Source: Actinomycetota bacterium
Lineage (GTDB): Bacteria; Actinomycetota; Thermoleophilia; Solirubrobacterales; 70-9
DNA: 64,000 bases
Assembly (NCBI GenBank): GCA_018268675.1
Contig: JAFDWB010000064.1
Coordinates: forward strand, 1 to 64,000
Direction: 5' to 3'
Under the pieces are notes generated by a model. The model searched no databases. It had not been told where the DNA came from and saw only the letters and a program-made list of their open reading frames with translations. Shown here piece by piece: positions 31,020 to 39,993 of this stretch (the first letter of the stretch is position 1; each line of letters begins with the position of its first letter). The translations under genes and the position numbers were made by a program.

Positions 31020-32287
31020 TAGAAGCCTTCCTCGATCACGTGGATCGAACGGGCCGGGCCGCGCAGCTCGTCGAGCCCGTTCAGCGCCTCGACCGCCCGC
31101 GCGAAGCTCGACTCGAGGCACTCGTGCAGGACCATCACCAGGCGCGCGTCCTCGCCGATCCCGCGCTGGACGACGCTCTTCACCGAGACGTCGTGATCGC
31201 CGAGCACGGTCGCGATCCGGGCCAGCACGCCGGGCTGGTCGGCGACCTCGAGGTGCAGGTAGAAGGAGCTGGGGACGTCGCCGACGATCGGCAGCTCGGT
31301 CCGCGTCTCGTGCACCGGGGCGTCGCCGGCGAGGATCGAGACGACGTCGCCGAGCACCGCGCTCGCCGTCTGCAGGCCGCCGGCGCCGGGCCCCGACAGG
31401 GTCACCTCGTTGATCGCGTCGGCCTGGATCATCACCGCGTTGAAGGCACCCTCGATCGGCGCCAGCGGGTGGCCCGAGTAGAGGAAGCAGGGGAAGACGC
31501 GGACGCTGATCCCGGCGCCGCGCCGCTCCGCCACGCCGAGCAGCTTCAGCGAGAGGCCGAGCTCCTTGGCGAAGGCGAGGTCGTCGGGCTGGATCGCCTC
31601 GATCCCCTCGTAGGTGACCTCGGCGAGCGTCACCGGCGTGTGGAAGGCGAGCCGCGCGAGGATCGCCATCTTCGCCGCCGCGTCGGCGCCGGAGACGTCG
31701 TCGGTCGGGTCCGCCTCGGCGTAGCCCAGCTCCTGGGCGCGGGCGAGGATGTCGTCGTAGCCCGCCCCGCTCGCCGCCATCTCGCTGAGGATGAAGTTGG
31801 TGGTGCCGTTGACGATCCCGTAGACCTTGTCGATCTCGGTCGCCGCGAAGCCCTCCTGGATCGTCCGCACGATCGGGATCACCGCCGCCACCGCCGCCTC
31901 GAAGCGCAGCTGCACGCCGCACTCGCGGGCGACCGCGAAGAGCTCGTCGCCGTGCTGGGCGAGAAGCTGCTTGTTGGCGGTGACGAATGGGCGCCCGGCG
32001 CGCATCGCGGCGATCGCGTACTCGCGGGCGGGCTCGGTCCCTCCCATCAGCTCGACGACGAGATCGGAGCGCTCGAGGATCGCCTCGAAGTCGCCGCTGC
32101 TGCGGGTCAGCACCCCGGCCAGCTCGGGGCGCCTGCCGGTCGCCGCCTCGACCGCGTCGGCGCGCTCGGCGAGCAGCTCGGCGAAGGCGGCGCCGACGTT
32201 GCCGCGGCCGAGCAGCCCGATCCGCACCGGTTTCGGCCCGTCGCCGGAGTCGACCGCTTCTCCCGTCGCCGCCAGGACCTCAGACAT
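31019..32287 (-). CDS. hom: Homoserine dehydrogenase with ACT domain
   Basis: Reduces aspartate semialdehyde to homoserine. The 422-residue protein has the Rossmann motif [16 protein letters not shown] (~24-39), substrate region [20 protein letters not shown] (~155-174), the catalytic-domain motif [20 protein letters not shown] and a C-terminal ACT domain ([20 protein letters not shown], ~336-355) for feedback control by threonine. The ATG at 32287 overlaps the lysA stop by 8 nt. It is the second gene of the lysA-hom-thrC-ATPase-thrB operon. Confidence 0.97.
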   Translation of the reverse strand: MSEVLAATGEAVDSGDGPKPVRIGLLGRGNVGAAFAELLAERADAVEAATGRRPELAGVLTRSSGDFEAILERSDLVVELMGGTEPAREYAIAAMRAGRPFVTANKQLLAQHGDELFAVARECGVQLRFEAAVAAVIPIVRTIQEGFAATEIDKVYGIVNGTTNFILSEMAASGAGYDDILARAQELGYAEADPTDDVSGADAAAKMAILARLAFHTPVTLAEVTYEGIEAIQPDDLAFAKELGLSLKLLGVAERRGAGISVRVFPCFLYSGHPLAPIEGAFNAVMIQADAINEVTLSGPGAGGLQTASAVLGDVVSILAGDAPVHETRTELPIVGDVPSSFYLHLEVADQPGVLARIATVLGDHDVSVKSVVQRGIGEDARLVMVLHECLESSFARAVEALNGLDELRGPARSIHVIEEGF

Positions 32288-33614
32288 CGCGGGCCGTCAG
32301 GTCGTCGTAGGTCTCGCGGCGGACCACCACGCGGGCCTCGCCGTCGCGGCAGAAGATCACCGGCGGCCGGGTAACGCCGTTGTAGTTGCTGGCCATGGCG
32401 TGGCCGTAGGCACCGGTGGCCGGGGTGACGAGGACGTCGCCGACCGCGGGCGCCGCCAGCCGCGCGTCGCGGACCAGGACGTCGCCCGACTCGCAGTGCA
32501 TCCCGGCGACGGTGACGAGGGTGTCGGGCTCCTCCCCCGCGCGGTCGGCGATCAGCGCCTCGTAGCGGGAGCCGTAAAGCATCGGCCGCAGGTTGTCGGA
32601 CATGCCGCCGTCGACCGCGACGTAGGTGCGGACGCCGGGGATCTCCTTCACGGTGCCGATCCGGTAGGCGGTGACGCCGGCGTTGGCGACCAGCGAACGC
32701 CCCGGCTCGACCATGATCCGCACGCCGTCGCCGAAGACCTCGCGCACGCCCGCGACCTTGACGCCGACGTAGTCGTCGATCGTCGGCGGGCGGTCCTCCT
32801 CGGTGTAGGCGACGCCGAGCCCACCGCCGACGTCGACCACCTCGCACCACTCGCCGGCCAGCTCGCCGAGCGCGGCGATCGCCAGGCGGTAGGGCTCGAG
32901 CTCGAAGATCTGGGACCCGATGTGGGCGTGGAGGCCGACCAGCTCGAGCGTGTCGGAGGCGAGCGCGCGCTCGATCGCGGCGGCCGCCTGGCCCGCGCCG
33001 TCGCCCATGCCGAAGCCGAACTTCGAGTCGAGCTGCCCGGTGGTGATGAAGTCGTGCGTGGAGGGCTTGACCCCGGGCGTCACCCGGATCAGCACCTTCA
33101 TCGGCGCGTCGAGGAGGCGCTCGGCGCGCTCGATCTCGTCGAAGGAGTCGAGGATCAGGTGGCCGATGCCCGCCCGCGCCGCCATCAGGATCTCCTCGTC
33201 GGTCTTGTTGTTGCCGTGCATGTGGATGCGCGCCGGGTCGAAGCCGGCGGCGAGGGCGATGTGGAGCTCGCCGCCGGAGGCGACGTCGACCGAGAGCCCC
33301 TCCTCGGCGAAGAGCCGGTAGGCGGCGGTGGCTGGGAACGCCTTGCTGGCGAAGAGGATCTCGCCGCCGGTGCCGCGGCGCTCGAACGCCTCGCGGTAGG
33401 CGCGGGCGCGGGCGCGCAGATCGTCCTCGGCGTAGACGTAGGCGGGGGTGCCGTGCGCTTCGACCAGGTCGAGGAGATCGCAGCCACCGATCTCGAGGTG
33501 GCCGCGCTCGTTCAGCCGGCTGCCGAGCGGCAGCACCGCCGAGCCGGCGATCGGATCGCCCGCGAGTGCCCCGGATCCAGGGCCCGTCTGAACCTGCTCC
33601 GCCATCGGCGGCAT
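32280..33614 (-). CDS. lysA: Diaminopimelate decarboxylase
   Basis: PLP enzyme making lysine from meso-diaminopimelate. The 444-residue protein has the PLP lysine in ILFASKAFPATA (K91), then LHAHIGSQIFE, the glycine loop VDVGGGLGVAYTEED, EPGRSLVANAG and the active-site Cys in MHCESGD. It is first in the operon with hom, thrC and thrB, joining lysine and threonine synthesis from aspartate. ATG 33614 is used; ATG 33605 is a near alternative and neither has a strong ribosome site. Confidence 0.97.
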   Translation of the reverse strand: MPPMAEQVQTGPGSGALAGDPIAGSAVLPLGSRLNERGHLEIGGCDLLDLVEAHGTPAYVYAEDDLRARARAYREAFERRGTGGEILFASKAFPATAAYRLFAEEGLSVDVASGGELHIALAAGFDPARIHMHGNNKTDEEILMAARAGIGHLILDSFDEIERAERLLDAPMKVLIRVTPGVKPSTHDFITTGQLDSKFGFGMGDGAGQAAAAIERALASDTLELVGLHAHIGSQIFELEPYRLAIAALGELAGEWCEVVDVGGGLGVAYTEEDRPPTIDDYVGVKVAGVREVFGDGVRIMVEPGRSLVANAGVTAYRIGTVKEIPGVRTYVAVDGGMSDNLRPMLYGSRYEALIADRAGEEPDTLVTVAGMHCESGDVLVRDARLAAPAVGDVLVTPATGAYGHAMASNYNGVTRPPVIFCRDGEARVVVRRETYDDLTARDV

Positions 33615-33639
33615 TGTGACGATCGAGGGTGCGGGCGGC

Positions 33640-34464
33640 TCAGTGGCCGCCGCCGCCGACCAGGCCGCCGACGACTTCGCTGACCCCGTCGACGGTCTTG
33701 CCGACCACCGATTCCGGCCCGGCGGCGCCGTTGACGGCTTCTTCGGTGACGTGCGTGGCGCCGACTTCTTCGAGCGAGCCGCCGAGCGCTCCGTTGGCGC
33801 CCTTGACGACTTCGTTCACCGATTCGGTGATGACTTCGGAGGGCTTGGCCGTCGTCACCGGGGTCGGCGGGAGGGTGATGGTCGGGCCACCGCCGCTGGT
33901 GCCGGTCGAGCCGCCGCCCGAGCCCGACGAGCCGCCCGCGGAGGTGCCCGAGCCGCTCGTCCCCGGGGAGCCCGAGGAGGTGCCGCTCGCGGGGCCGACG
34001 CCGGAGGAGCCGGACGGGCCGGGCGACGGGGAGCCCGTGGACGAGGAAGGATGGTGGGAGCGGGAGCCGGATCCGCCGCCGCCCGGGTGTTCGGTGCCCG
34101 CGCTCGGGGCCGTTTCGACGAGTCCGGCGGGCGGGCTCGATTCGTGGGTCGAGGTCGCCGCGCCCTTGCCCCCGCCTCTCGGCCGTGCCGCGCCGCCCGT
34201 ATGGCCAGCGCCTTTGCCGTTGGTCGCGGGCCGCCCGGTGCCGGGCGTCACCCCACCGATGCTCGCGAACGGCCGGTGTTCAGGCGCCGCGACCGCCTTG
34301 CCGGTGGCGACCGCGGTCTTCTGGTCGTGGCCCGAGAGCGCCGGGATCGGCAGGTCGTAGAAAACCTGCGCCGAGACGAGGACGACGAAAGCGCCGATCG
34401 CGATGACGATCACGACCACGCCCGACAGCGCGCCGACGAGGTAAGTATGTGCCTGCCGAATCAT
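33640..34464 (-). CDS. Membrane-anchored Gly/Ser-rich protein
   Basis: A 274-residue protein of no known family. One N-terminal membrane helix (GALSGVVVIVIAIGAFVVLV, ~11-30) is followed by a long disordered Gly/Ser/Thr/Pro-rich stretch (~55-200) that should lie outside the membrane and span or attach to the wall, then a short more ordered tail (~205-274) with ITESVNEVVKGANGALGGSL and a GLVGGGGH end. Codons favour GAA, as in the other exported-protein genes. It lies just upstream of lysA, with 25 nt between, but its own promoter was not identified. Confidence 0.7.
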   Translation of the reverse strand: MIRQAHTYLVGALSGVVVIVIAIGAFVVLVSAQVFYDLPIPALSGHDQKTAVATGKAVAAPEHRPFASIGGVTPGTGRPATNGKGAGHTGGAARPRGGGKGAATSTHESSPPAGLVETAPSAGTEHPGGGGSGSRSHHPSSSTGSPSPGPSGSSGVGPASGTSSGSPGTSGSGTSAGGSSGSGGGSTGTSGGGPTITLPPTPVTTAKPSEVITESVNEVVKGANGALGGSLEEVGATHVTEEAVNGAAGPESVVGKTVDGVSEVVGGLVGGGGH

Positions 34465-34559
34465 GGGTTACTCAGAACTCGGGAATTCCACTACCTAGTA
34501 CTGCCTAAAATGGCTTACGGACTGGGTTTGCGCCCGGTTATCTATCGGCCGCAGGTCCG

Positions 34560-35750
34560 CTAAAGATAACCCAACGGGTCCACGACTTCGCCGTTTATAC
34601 GAACCTCGAAGTGGACGTGCGGGCCTAGGCAGTACCCCGTACAGCCGGAATATCCGATGACCTCTCCCTGGGTCACGCCTTCGCCGGCGGCCGCCGCGAA
34701 CTCCGACTGGTGCGCGTAACAGGTCGAGAGGCCGCCGCCGTGGTCGATGCAGGTGTAGTTGCCGTAGCCGCCGCTTTCCGCCGCCGACTGGGTCAAGGCG
34801 ACAGTCCCCGTCAGCGCGGCGCGGATCGGCGTGCCTTCGGGCACGGCGATGTCGATCCCCGGGTGGTACTCGTAGCTGCCGCCGATCGTGCGCGATCCGA
34901 AGCCCGAGGCGATCGGTCCGTCGACCGGCCAGATCATCGCCCCGCTGCCTGGTTTCACCCCGCCCAGCGGCAGCGGTGACGATCCACTCGCCGCCAACTG
35001 TTCGGCGATCCTGCCCTGGATCGCTTCGACGTCGCCGTCGAGCTCGGTTTCGTGGTGGCGGACGCGGGCGAGCGCCGCCTCGCGGTGGCCGCGGGCGACG
35101 ACGAGCTGCCCCTGCCGGCCCTGCAGGGCACCGCGGGTGGCGAGCAGTGCGCGCCCTTCGGCGGCGATCGCGTCCCGGGCGTGTTCGATTTCCCCTTTCG
35201 CCGCGGCGCGCCGCTCGACCGTGATCGCGACCCCGTCCCGCAACTCCCGCACCCGCTCCGCCGCCGCCTCGTCGGCCTGGTGGATGCGGTCGAGGTATTC
35301 GGCCCGCGCTTCGGCCTCTTCGAGGCCCCCTTCGCCGACCAGCACGTCGAGCAGCCCCGGGCTCCCCGACTCATACATCGCGACCAGCCGGTCCCGCAGC
35401 GACCCGAGCGCCACCCGCAGATGCGAGCGCAGCCGCGCCAGCCGATCGTGCGCCGCTTCGAGCGCTTCGCTCGCCGCCACCAGTCGCGACTGTTCCGCCG
35501 CCAGCCGTTCCCGGGTCGCCGCCTCGCGCACCCGAATCGCCGACACCGCCCCGGCCAGCCGGTGGATCCGCTCCTGGTACCGAGAGATCGTCGTCGTCAG
35601 CACCCCCTTGCGTTCCCGCGTTTCTTCGAGCTGCGATTCCTTCGCTTCGAGCTGCTGCGTCAGATCCACCCCCGGCGCCGCAGGCGCGAGGACGGCCACG
35701 CCGAGGGCCGCTGCGAGCACGGCAAGGACGATCGCCAGGAGACGGGACAC
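34560..35750 (-). CDS. M23 family peptidase with coiled coil (EnvC/NlpD-like)
   Basis: A 396-residue exported peptidoglycan hydrolase or hydrolase activator. Order: signal peptide (LLAIVLAVLAAALGVAVLAP, ~4-23), long coiled coil (~32-245) and C-terminal M23/LytM domain. The LytM zinc ligands are present: HPGIDIAVPEG (His and Asp) and HVHFEV (second His), with YAHQS between, so it should be catalytically active. Cysteines CTGYC (~377-381) and C~351 may form disulfides. GTG 35750 is chosen because a TAGCCT box is 7 nt upstream. Glutamate codons are mainly GAA. Confidence 0.92.
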   Translation of the reverse strand: MSRLLAIVLAVLAAALGVAVLAPAAPGVDLTQQLEAKESQLEETRERKGVLTTTISRYQERIHRLAGAVSAIRVREAATRERLAAEQSRLVAASEALEAAHDRLARLRSHLRVALGSLRDRLVAMYESGSPGLLDVLVGEGGLEEAEARAEYLDRIHQADEAAAERVRELRDGVAITVERRAAAKGEIEHARDAIAAEGRALLATRGALQGRQGQLVVARGHREAALARVRHHETELDGDVEAIQGRIAEQLAASGSSPLPLGGVKPGSGAMIWPVDGPIASGFGSRTIGGSYEYHPGIDIAVPEGTPIRAALTGTVALTQSAAESGGYGNYTCIDHGGGLSTCYAHQSEFAAAAGEGVTQGEVIGYSGCTGYCLGPHVHFEVRINGEVVDPLGYL

Positions 35751-35757
35751 CGCATCG

Positions 35758-35763
35758 AGGCTA
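35758..35763 (-). promoter_or_regulatory. -10-like box of the M23 peptidase gene
   Basis: TAGCCT on the minus strand, 7 nt before the GTG at 35750. Confidence 0.5.
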
Positions 35764-35896
35764 GCCAGACGTCCCCCGCCGCCCAAGGCCAGGGACGAGT
35801 TGCAACCTCGGTTGCCCCTCGCAAGGCGGGTTGCAGGGTCGGTGGCCGGCGGCTGTTCCCCGGCTGCCGCCGGATCGGGGGAGCCTCGGCCTTCCG

Positions 35897-35934
35897 GTGT
35901 TCCTTAACTTGCGCATATGGCAAGTAAGGAACAC
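35897..35934 (-). terminator. Hairpin after the CDF transporter gene, copy B1
   Basis: GTGTTCCTTAACTTGC (35897-35912) pairs with 35920-35934 apart from one bulged A; the loop is GCATATG-like. It starts 20 nt after the CDF stop. A related hairpin is at 56067. Confidence 0.6.
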
Positions 35935-35954
35935 CGCAGGGGCCGGCCCAGGCG

Positions 35955-36926
35955 TCAGCCGCCCGCGCCCCTTCCCCCCGCGGGGGCGTTCTCCACGCTC
36001 AGTAGCCCGCCGTCGGCCTCTTCCTCCATCTGTAGCGTCGTGTGCTCGATGCCGAAGGTCTCACCCAGCTGCATTTCGAGCTGCTGGCGCACGAGGTCGC
36101 GGTCGACGCCGCGGGCGACGACGACGTGGGCGGCGAGGGCCGGGAAGCCGGCGGTCACCGTCCACACGTGGAGATCGTGGACGGAGCGGACGCCGGAGAC
36201 GTCGCAGAGCGCGGCGCCCATGCCCTCGACGTCGATCCCGGCGGGCGCCGACTCCATCAGCACGTCGAACGGTTCCTTGATCAGGCGCCAGGACGAGATG
36301 AGGACGAGGACGGCGATCAACAGGCCGACGATCGGGTCGACGATGTCGGAGCCGCCGGCGAGGACCACGGCGCCCGCGACGATGACGCCGAGCGAGCCCA
36401 GCGCGTCGGCGAAGGAGTGGCGGATGACGCCCTCCAGGTTGATGTCCTCGCGCTCGCCGCGGGCGAGGTAGAGCGTCGCCGCGGCGTTGCCGAGCAGGCC
36501 GAGGACGCCGAGCGCGAGGACGCCGCCGCCCGCGATCGGGGGCGGGTTCGAGAAGCGGCCGATCGCCTCGACGCCGATCACGACGCTGACCGCCACCAGC
36601 GTCAACCCGTTGACGAGCGCCGCCAGCACCTCCGAGCGCTGGTACCCGAAGGTGCGCCGCCCCGACGCCGGCCGCGCGGCGAGCCGCGCCGCGATCAGCG
36701 CGAGGACGATCGAGCCGACGTCGGAGAGCAGGTGCCCGGCGTCGGCGAGGACGGCCAGCGACCCGGTGATGATCCCGCCCACCGCCTCCGCCACCAGCAG
36801 CACGACGTTGATCGCCAGCGCGACCACCAGCCGGCGCCGCGAGTCCTCCCGCCGCGCCTCCAGCGCGTGCGCGCCGAAGCCGTGGCCATGTCCGTGGCCG
36901 CCGCCCGCGTGGTCGTGGTCGTGCAC
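35955..36926 (-). CDS. Cation diffusion facilitator transporter (CzcD-like)
   Basis: A 323-residue metal-proton antiporter, probably for zinc efflux. The N-terminus is His-rich (HDHDHAGGGHGHGHGFGAH, ~2-20). Six membrane helices follow: the metal site shows DAGHLLSDV (HxxxD, ~61-69) in TM2 and HSFADALGSLG (~168-178) in TM5. The C-terminal cytoplasmic domain includes VRSVHDLHVWTVTAGF and the end IEHTTLQMEEE. Start is GTG 36926 with a TAAGCT box 6 nt before it. Unlike the exported-protein genes, it uses mainly GAG codons. Confidence 0.94.
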   Translation of the reverse strand: MHDHDHAGGGHGHGHGFGAHALEARREDSRRRLVVALAINVVLLVAEAVGGIITGSLAVLADAGHLLSDVGSIVLALIAARLAARPASGRRTFGYQRSEVLAALVNGLTLVAVSVVIGVEAIGRFSNPPPIAGGGVLALGVLGLLGNAAATLYLARGEREDINLEGVIRHSFADALGSLGVIVAGAVVLAGGSDIVDPIVGLLIAVLVLISSWRLIKEPFDVLMESAPAGIDVEGMGAALCDVSGVRSVHDLHVWTVTAGFPALAAHVVVARGVDRDLVRQQLEMQLGETFGIEHTTLQMEEEADGGLLSVENAPAGGRGAGG

Positions 36927-36932
36927 GACCTG

Positions 36933-36938
36933 AGCTTA
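36933..36938 (-). promoter_or_regulatory. -10-like box of the CDF gene
   Basis: TAAGCT on the minus strand, 6 nt before the GTG at 36926. Confidence 0.5.
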
Positions 36939-36947
36939 GGACCTATC

Positions 36948-38213
36948 TCAGGCCGCGACGGGCTCCCGCGGAGCGCTCGCGGCGGCCGCCACCTCGGCGG
37001 CGAAGCCGAGCCGCTCGGTGTACTCGCGCGCCTGCATCCGCGAGACGACCATCCGCTGGATCTCCGCCGTGCCCTCGAACAGCTGGTAGATCTTGGCGTC
37101 GCGGAACCACTTCTCGAGCGGGTGGTCGGTGTCCCAGGCGGCGGGGCCGACGAGGTCCATCAGCGTCGTCGTCGCCCACATCGTCACGTCACCCGCCTTC
37201 AGCTTCGACATCGAGCCCTGGCCGCCGGTCATCGGCCGGCCGTTCCGCCCCATCCACGAGGCCCGCCGGACGAGCAGCCGCGCCGCCTCGATCTCGGTCG
37301 CGACGTCGGCCAGCGTCTGCTGCACGCGCTGCGCGCTCAGCAGCTGCACGCCGCCTTCTTCGCGCCCGTAGAGGTATTCGAGGGTCCACTCGTACGCCGC
37401 CTGGGCGATCCCCAGCGCCGAGGCGCCGACGATCGGCCGGGTGATCTCGAAGGTCGCCAGCGCGTCCGCCCCGGCGCGGGATGCCTGCCCCGAGCGCCCG
37501 CGCTCGAGCTTGCGCCGCAGCTTCTCCTCCCCGCCGAGCAGGTTCTCGGCCGGGATGCGGCAGTCCTCCAGCACCACCTCGGCGGTGTGCGAGGCGCGGA
37601 TCCCGAGCTTCGACTCCTTCTTCCCCTGGGACAGCCCCGGCGTCCCCCGCTCGATCACGAAGGAGGCCTGGCCGCGGGTGCCGAGCGTCGGGTCGACGGT
37701 GGCGACGACGACGTGGACGTCGGCGATCCCGCCGTTGGTGATGAACACCTTGGTGCCGTTGAGGACCCACTCGTCGCCCTCGCGCACCGCGGTCGTCTTC
37801 AGGCTCTTCACATCGGAGCCCGCCTGCGGCTCGGTGACCGCGTAGGCGCCGAGTTTCACCTGCTCCGCGTCGCCGAAGCACTCCGGCACCCAGCGCATCG
37901 TCTGCTCGGGCGTGCCCGAGGCGGCGATGCCCGCGGCGGCGAGGCCGGAGCCGCTGATCGCCAGCGCGATCCCGGCGCAGCCCCAGTGGAACTCCTCGGC
38001 GAAGATCGGCTGCATCTGGCCCTCCGGGTCTTCCGCCGCCCGCTGCATCCCCTCGAGCCCGCCGAAACCCTGCCGGCGCGCCTCCTGGATGACCTCCCAC
38101 GGGATGCTCTCCTCGCGGTCGTGCCGCGGCGCCGCGGGGCGGATCACCTCGCGGGCGAACCGGCGGCACTCGGCCTGGTAGGCCAACTGCTCGTCGTTGA
38201 GTCCGAAATCCAC
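36948..38213 (-). CDS. Acyl-CoA dehydrogenase
   Basis: Flavoenzyme for the first step of fatty-acyl beta-oxidation, 421 residues. Motifs: GAYAVTEPQAGSDVKSLKTT (FAD/substrate loop, ~126-145), FITNGGIADVHVVVATVD, ASHTAEVVLEDCRIP, and near the end YQLFEGTAEIQRMVVSRMQ (~383-401), which includes the usual catalytic Glu region. GTG 38213 follows GGAGG with short spacing. It stands alone, but shares a TetR-type operator-like sequence (38270-38287) with the beta-oxidation cluster at 45963, suggesting co-regulation. Confidence 0.94.
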   Translation of the reverse strand: MDFGLNDEQLAYQAECRRFAREVIRPAAPRHDREESIPWEVIQEARRQGFGGLEGMQRAAEDPEGQMQPIFAEEFHWGCAGIALAISGSGLAAAGIAASGTPEQTMRWVPECFGDAEQVKLGAYAVTEPQAGSDVKSLKTTAVREGDEWVLNGTKVFITNGGIADVHVVVATVDPTLGTRGQASFVIERGTPGLSQGKKESKLGIRASHTAEVVLEDCRIPAENLLGGEEKLRRKLERGRSGQASRAGADALATFEITRPIVGASALGIAQAAYEWTLEYLYGREEGGVQLLSAQRVQQTLADVATEIEAARLLVRRASWMGRNGRPMTGGQGSMSKLKAGDVTMWATTTLMDLVGPAAWDTDHPLEKWFRDAKIYQLFEGTAEIQRMVVSRMQAREYTERLGFAAEVAAAASAPREPVAA

Positions 38214-38269
38214 TGTGCCTCCTCGCTCTCGGCTCCACGGCGGCCCCTGTCTGACCGCTCGGGAGTGAC

Positions 38270-38287
38270 TGATTGACTGGTCAGTCA
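38270..38287. promoter_or_regulatory. Candidate TetR-type operator, copy 1
   Basis: TGATTGACTGGTCAGTCA, with core arms GACTG/CAGTC. A close match, TGATTGACTCGTCGATCA, lies at 45963-45980 before the thiolase gene. It sits 57 nt before the acyl-CoA dehydrogenase start. Confidence 0.5.
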
Positions 38288-38334
38288 GCCAGTCGCGTAA
38301 GAGTAGCCGACCGGCCGGAGCGACGCGGCGCCTG

Positions 38335-38340
38335 TAGCGT
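38335..38340 (+). promoter_or_regulatory. -10-like box of the cell-wall-binding-like gene
   Basis: TAGCGT, 8 nt before the GTG at 38349; supports that start over the TTG at 38340. Confidence 0.5.
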
Positions 38341-38348
38341 TGCTGCGG

Positions 38349-39743
38349 GTGAGCGCCGACCAACCGATCAACGCCGACGTGGGAGGGGCGCCGGAGCCCC
38401 CCGAGCCGCAAGCGGCGGCGGCGAGCCGGTCGCCGGCGAGCGCCCCGGACCCGGCCGGCCCGCGGCGGCGGCGCCGGATCCCCGGGCCGATCAAGCTGGT
38501 CTCGGCGCTGGTCGCGATCGCGGTCGCGTTCATCGTCCTCGCGATCGTCGCGGGCGGCGGCTCGAAGAAGGACGGCGGGAGCGGCGCCTCCGCCTCGTCC
38601 GCCGCGACCACGAAGCAAGGAGGCGCGGCCGACGCGCCGACGGCGTCAGAAAGCGAAGGAGAAGAAGAAGAAGAAGAAGAAGAAAACGGGGCGCGGCGCC
38701 CCGGCCCCGAAGCGCTCGGCTACCCCACCTTCGCGACCTCCAACACGACCCGGATCGCCGGCGCCGACCCGACCGCGAACGCTGCCGCCGCGACCCTCGC
38801 CGTCTTCCCCGGCACGAACGAAAAGCAACGGCCCGTCGCCGTCGCCCTGGTCGGCACCGAAGACTGGGCCGGGGCGATCGCCGCCGCCGTGCTGATGGCC
38901 GAACCGGTGCGCGCGCCGCTCCTCTTCGGCGAACCGGAAAAGGTTCCCGCCCCGACCCAGGAAGCGCTGGCGAAACTCCAGCCGGGCGGCGGCGCCGCGT
39001 CGGGCGGCGACGCGGTCTTCGCGATCGGCCAGGTCCAGGTCCCGAGCGGGATGCGCGCCGGCAGGATCGACGCCGGCGCCGCGGCGACCGAGGCGGCGGC
39101 GATCGCCCGCCTCCGCGACCGCCTCGCCGGCGCCCCGCCGGAAGCGATCGTCCTCGCCTCCAGCAGCGAACCGGCCTTCGCCGCGCCCGCCGCCGCCTTC
39201 GCCGCCCGCTCCGGCGACCCGGTGCTCTTCACCGAAGCCAAGAAGCTCCCGCGGGAAACCGTGGTCGCCCTGCGCCGCGACGAAGGCGTGCCGGTCTACG
39301 CCCTCGGGCCGGGCTCGGCGATCTCGGGTGGCGTGCTCAAGGAAGTGGAAAAGCTCGGCTCGACGGTGAAGCGGATCAGCGGCGCCAATCCGGTCTCCTC
39401 GGCGATCGCCTTCGCCCGCTACCAGGATGGCAAGTTCGGCTGGCACGTCACCGACCCCGGCCACGGTTTCGTCCTCGCCCGCTCCGACGCGCCGCTGGAA
39501 GCCGCCGCCGCGGCCCCGCTGTCGGCCTCCGGCACCTGGGGACCGTTGCTGCTCACCGACAGCGCCGCTACGCTGCCGTCCGAATTGCGCGGCTACTTCC
39601 TCGACGTCAAGCCCGGTTACACGACCGACCCGACCCGGGCGTTCTACAACCACGTCTGGATCGTCGGGAACGCCGGGCAGATCAGCGTCGAACAGCAGGC
39701 AGAAGTCAACGAAGTCGCCGAATTGGCGAAGATCGGGGAATAG
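38349..39743 (+). CDS. Membrane-anchored protein with cell-wall-binding-repeat-like domain
   Basis: A 464-residue protein. A Pro/Ala-rich, then Arg-rich cytoplasmic tail (~1-45) precedes a membrane helix (LVSALVAIAVAFIVLAIVAG, ~50-69) and an acidic linker with a run of Glu (~105-113). The outer domain begins TTRIAGADPTANAAAATLAV (~134-153), the typical start of a cell wall binding repeat 2 (CWB2) module, and shows repeated Rossmann-like units (VAVALVGTEDWAGAIAAAVL, AIVLASSSEPAFAAPAAAFA). It probably binds wall polymer. GAA codons dominate. The next small gene starts directly after the stop. Confidence 0.82.
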   Translation: MSADQPINADVGGAPEPPEPQAAAASRSPASAPDPAGPRRRRRIPGPIKLVSALVAIAVAFIVLAIVAGGGSKKDGGSGASASSAATTKQGGAADAPTASESEGEEEEEEEENGARRPGPEALGYPTFATSNTTRIAGADPTANAAAATLAVFPGTNEKQRPVAVALVGTEDWAGAIAAAVLMAEPVRAPLLFGEPEKVPAPTQEALAKLQPGGGAASGGDAVFAIGQVQVPSGMRAGRIDAGAAATEAAAIARLRDRLAGAPPEAIVLASSSEPAFAAPAAAFAARSGDPVLFTEAKKLPRETVVALRRDEGVPVYALGPGSAISGGVLKEVEKLGSTVKRISGANPVSSAIAFARYQDGKFGWHVTDPGHGFVLARSDAPLEAAAAAPLSASGTWGPLLLTDSAATLPSELRGYFLDVKPGYTTDPTRAFYNHVWIVGNAGQISVEQQAEVNEVAELAKIGE

Positions 39744-39992
39744 ATGAGTGAGGCGGAGAACCCCCAGCTGCTCGGCGGCGAGCAGGGCATCACGGTCGAG
39801 GACATCCGTGCCCTCGCCGGCCCGGCGACGCCCCATTTCTCGCTCCAGATCCGCAACCGGATCAAACGGCTGATCGAGCCCTACCCGGCCGGGCACCCGG
39901 TCCGCCTCGAAGGCGAACGGCAGATCGCCCGGCTGCAGAAGCTCTCCGACAACAGCGGCGAGCCACGGCGCACGCTCGGCATCTCGCACTGA
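39744..39992 (+). CDS. Small conserved-looking hypothetical protein, 82 aa
   Basis: Not recognised. The 82-residue soluble protein starts directly after the previous stop codon (TAGATG) and ends one base before the MBL-fold gene, so it is translated within a four-gene run. It contains ITVEDIRALAGPATPHFSLQ (~16-35) and a basic helix IRNRIKRLIEPYPAGHPVRL (~36-55). No signal, membrane segment or Cys. The tight spacing supports a real gene; function is unknown. Confidence 0.75.
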   Translation: MSEAENPQLLGGEQGITVEDIRALAGPATPHFSLQIRNRIKRLIEPYPAGHPVRLEGERQIARLQKLSDNSGEPRRTLGISH

Positions 39993-39993
39993 G

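Noticed and set aside
31020-31922. Upstream extension of the thrC frame over hom
   Set aside because: Another frame of hom; ThrC is complete from GTG 31019.
38214-38618. Upstream extension of the acyl-CoA dehydrogenase frame
   Set aside because: Low-complexity, antisense to the cell-wall-binding-like gene; the GTG at 38213 has a ribosome site and starts the domain.
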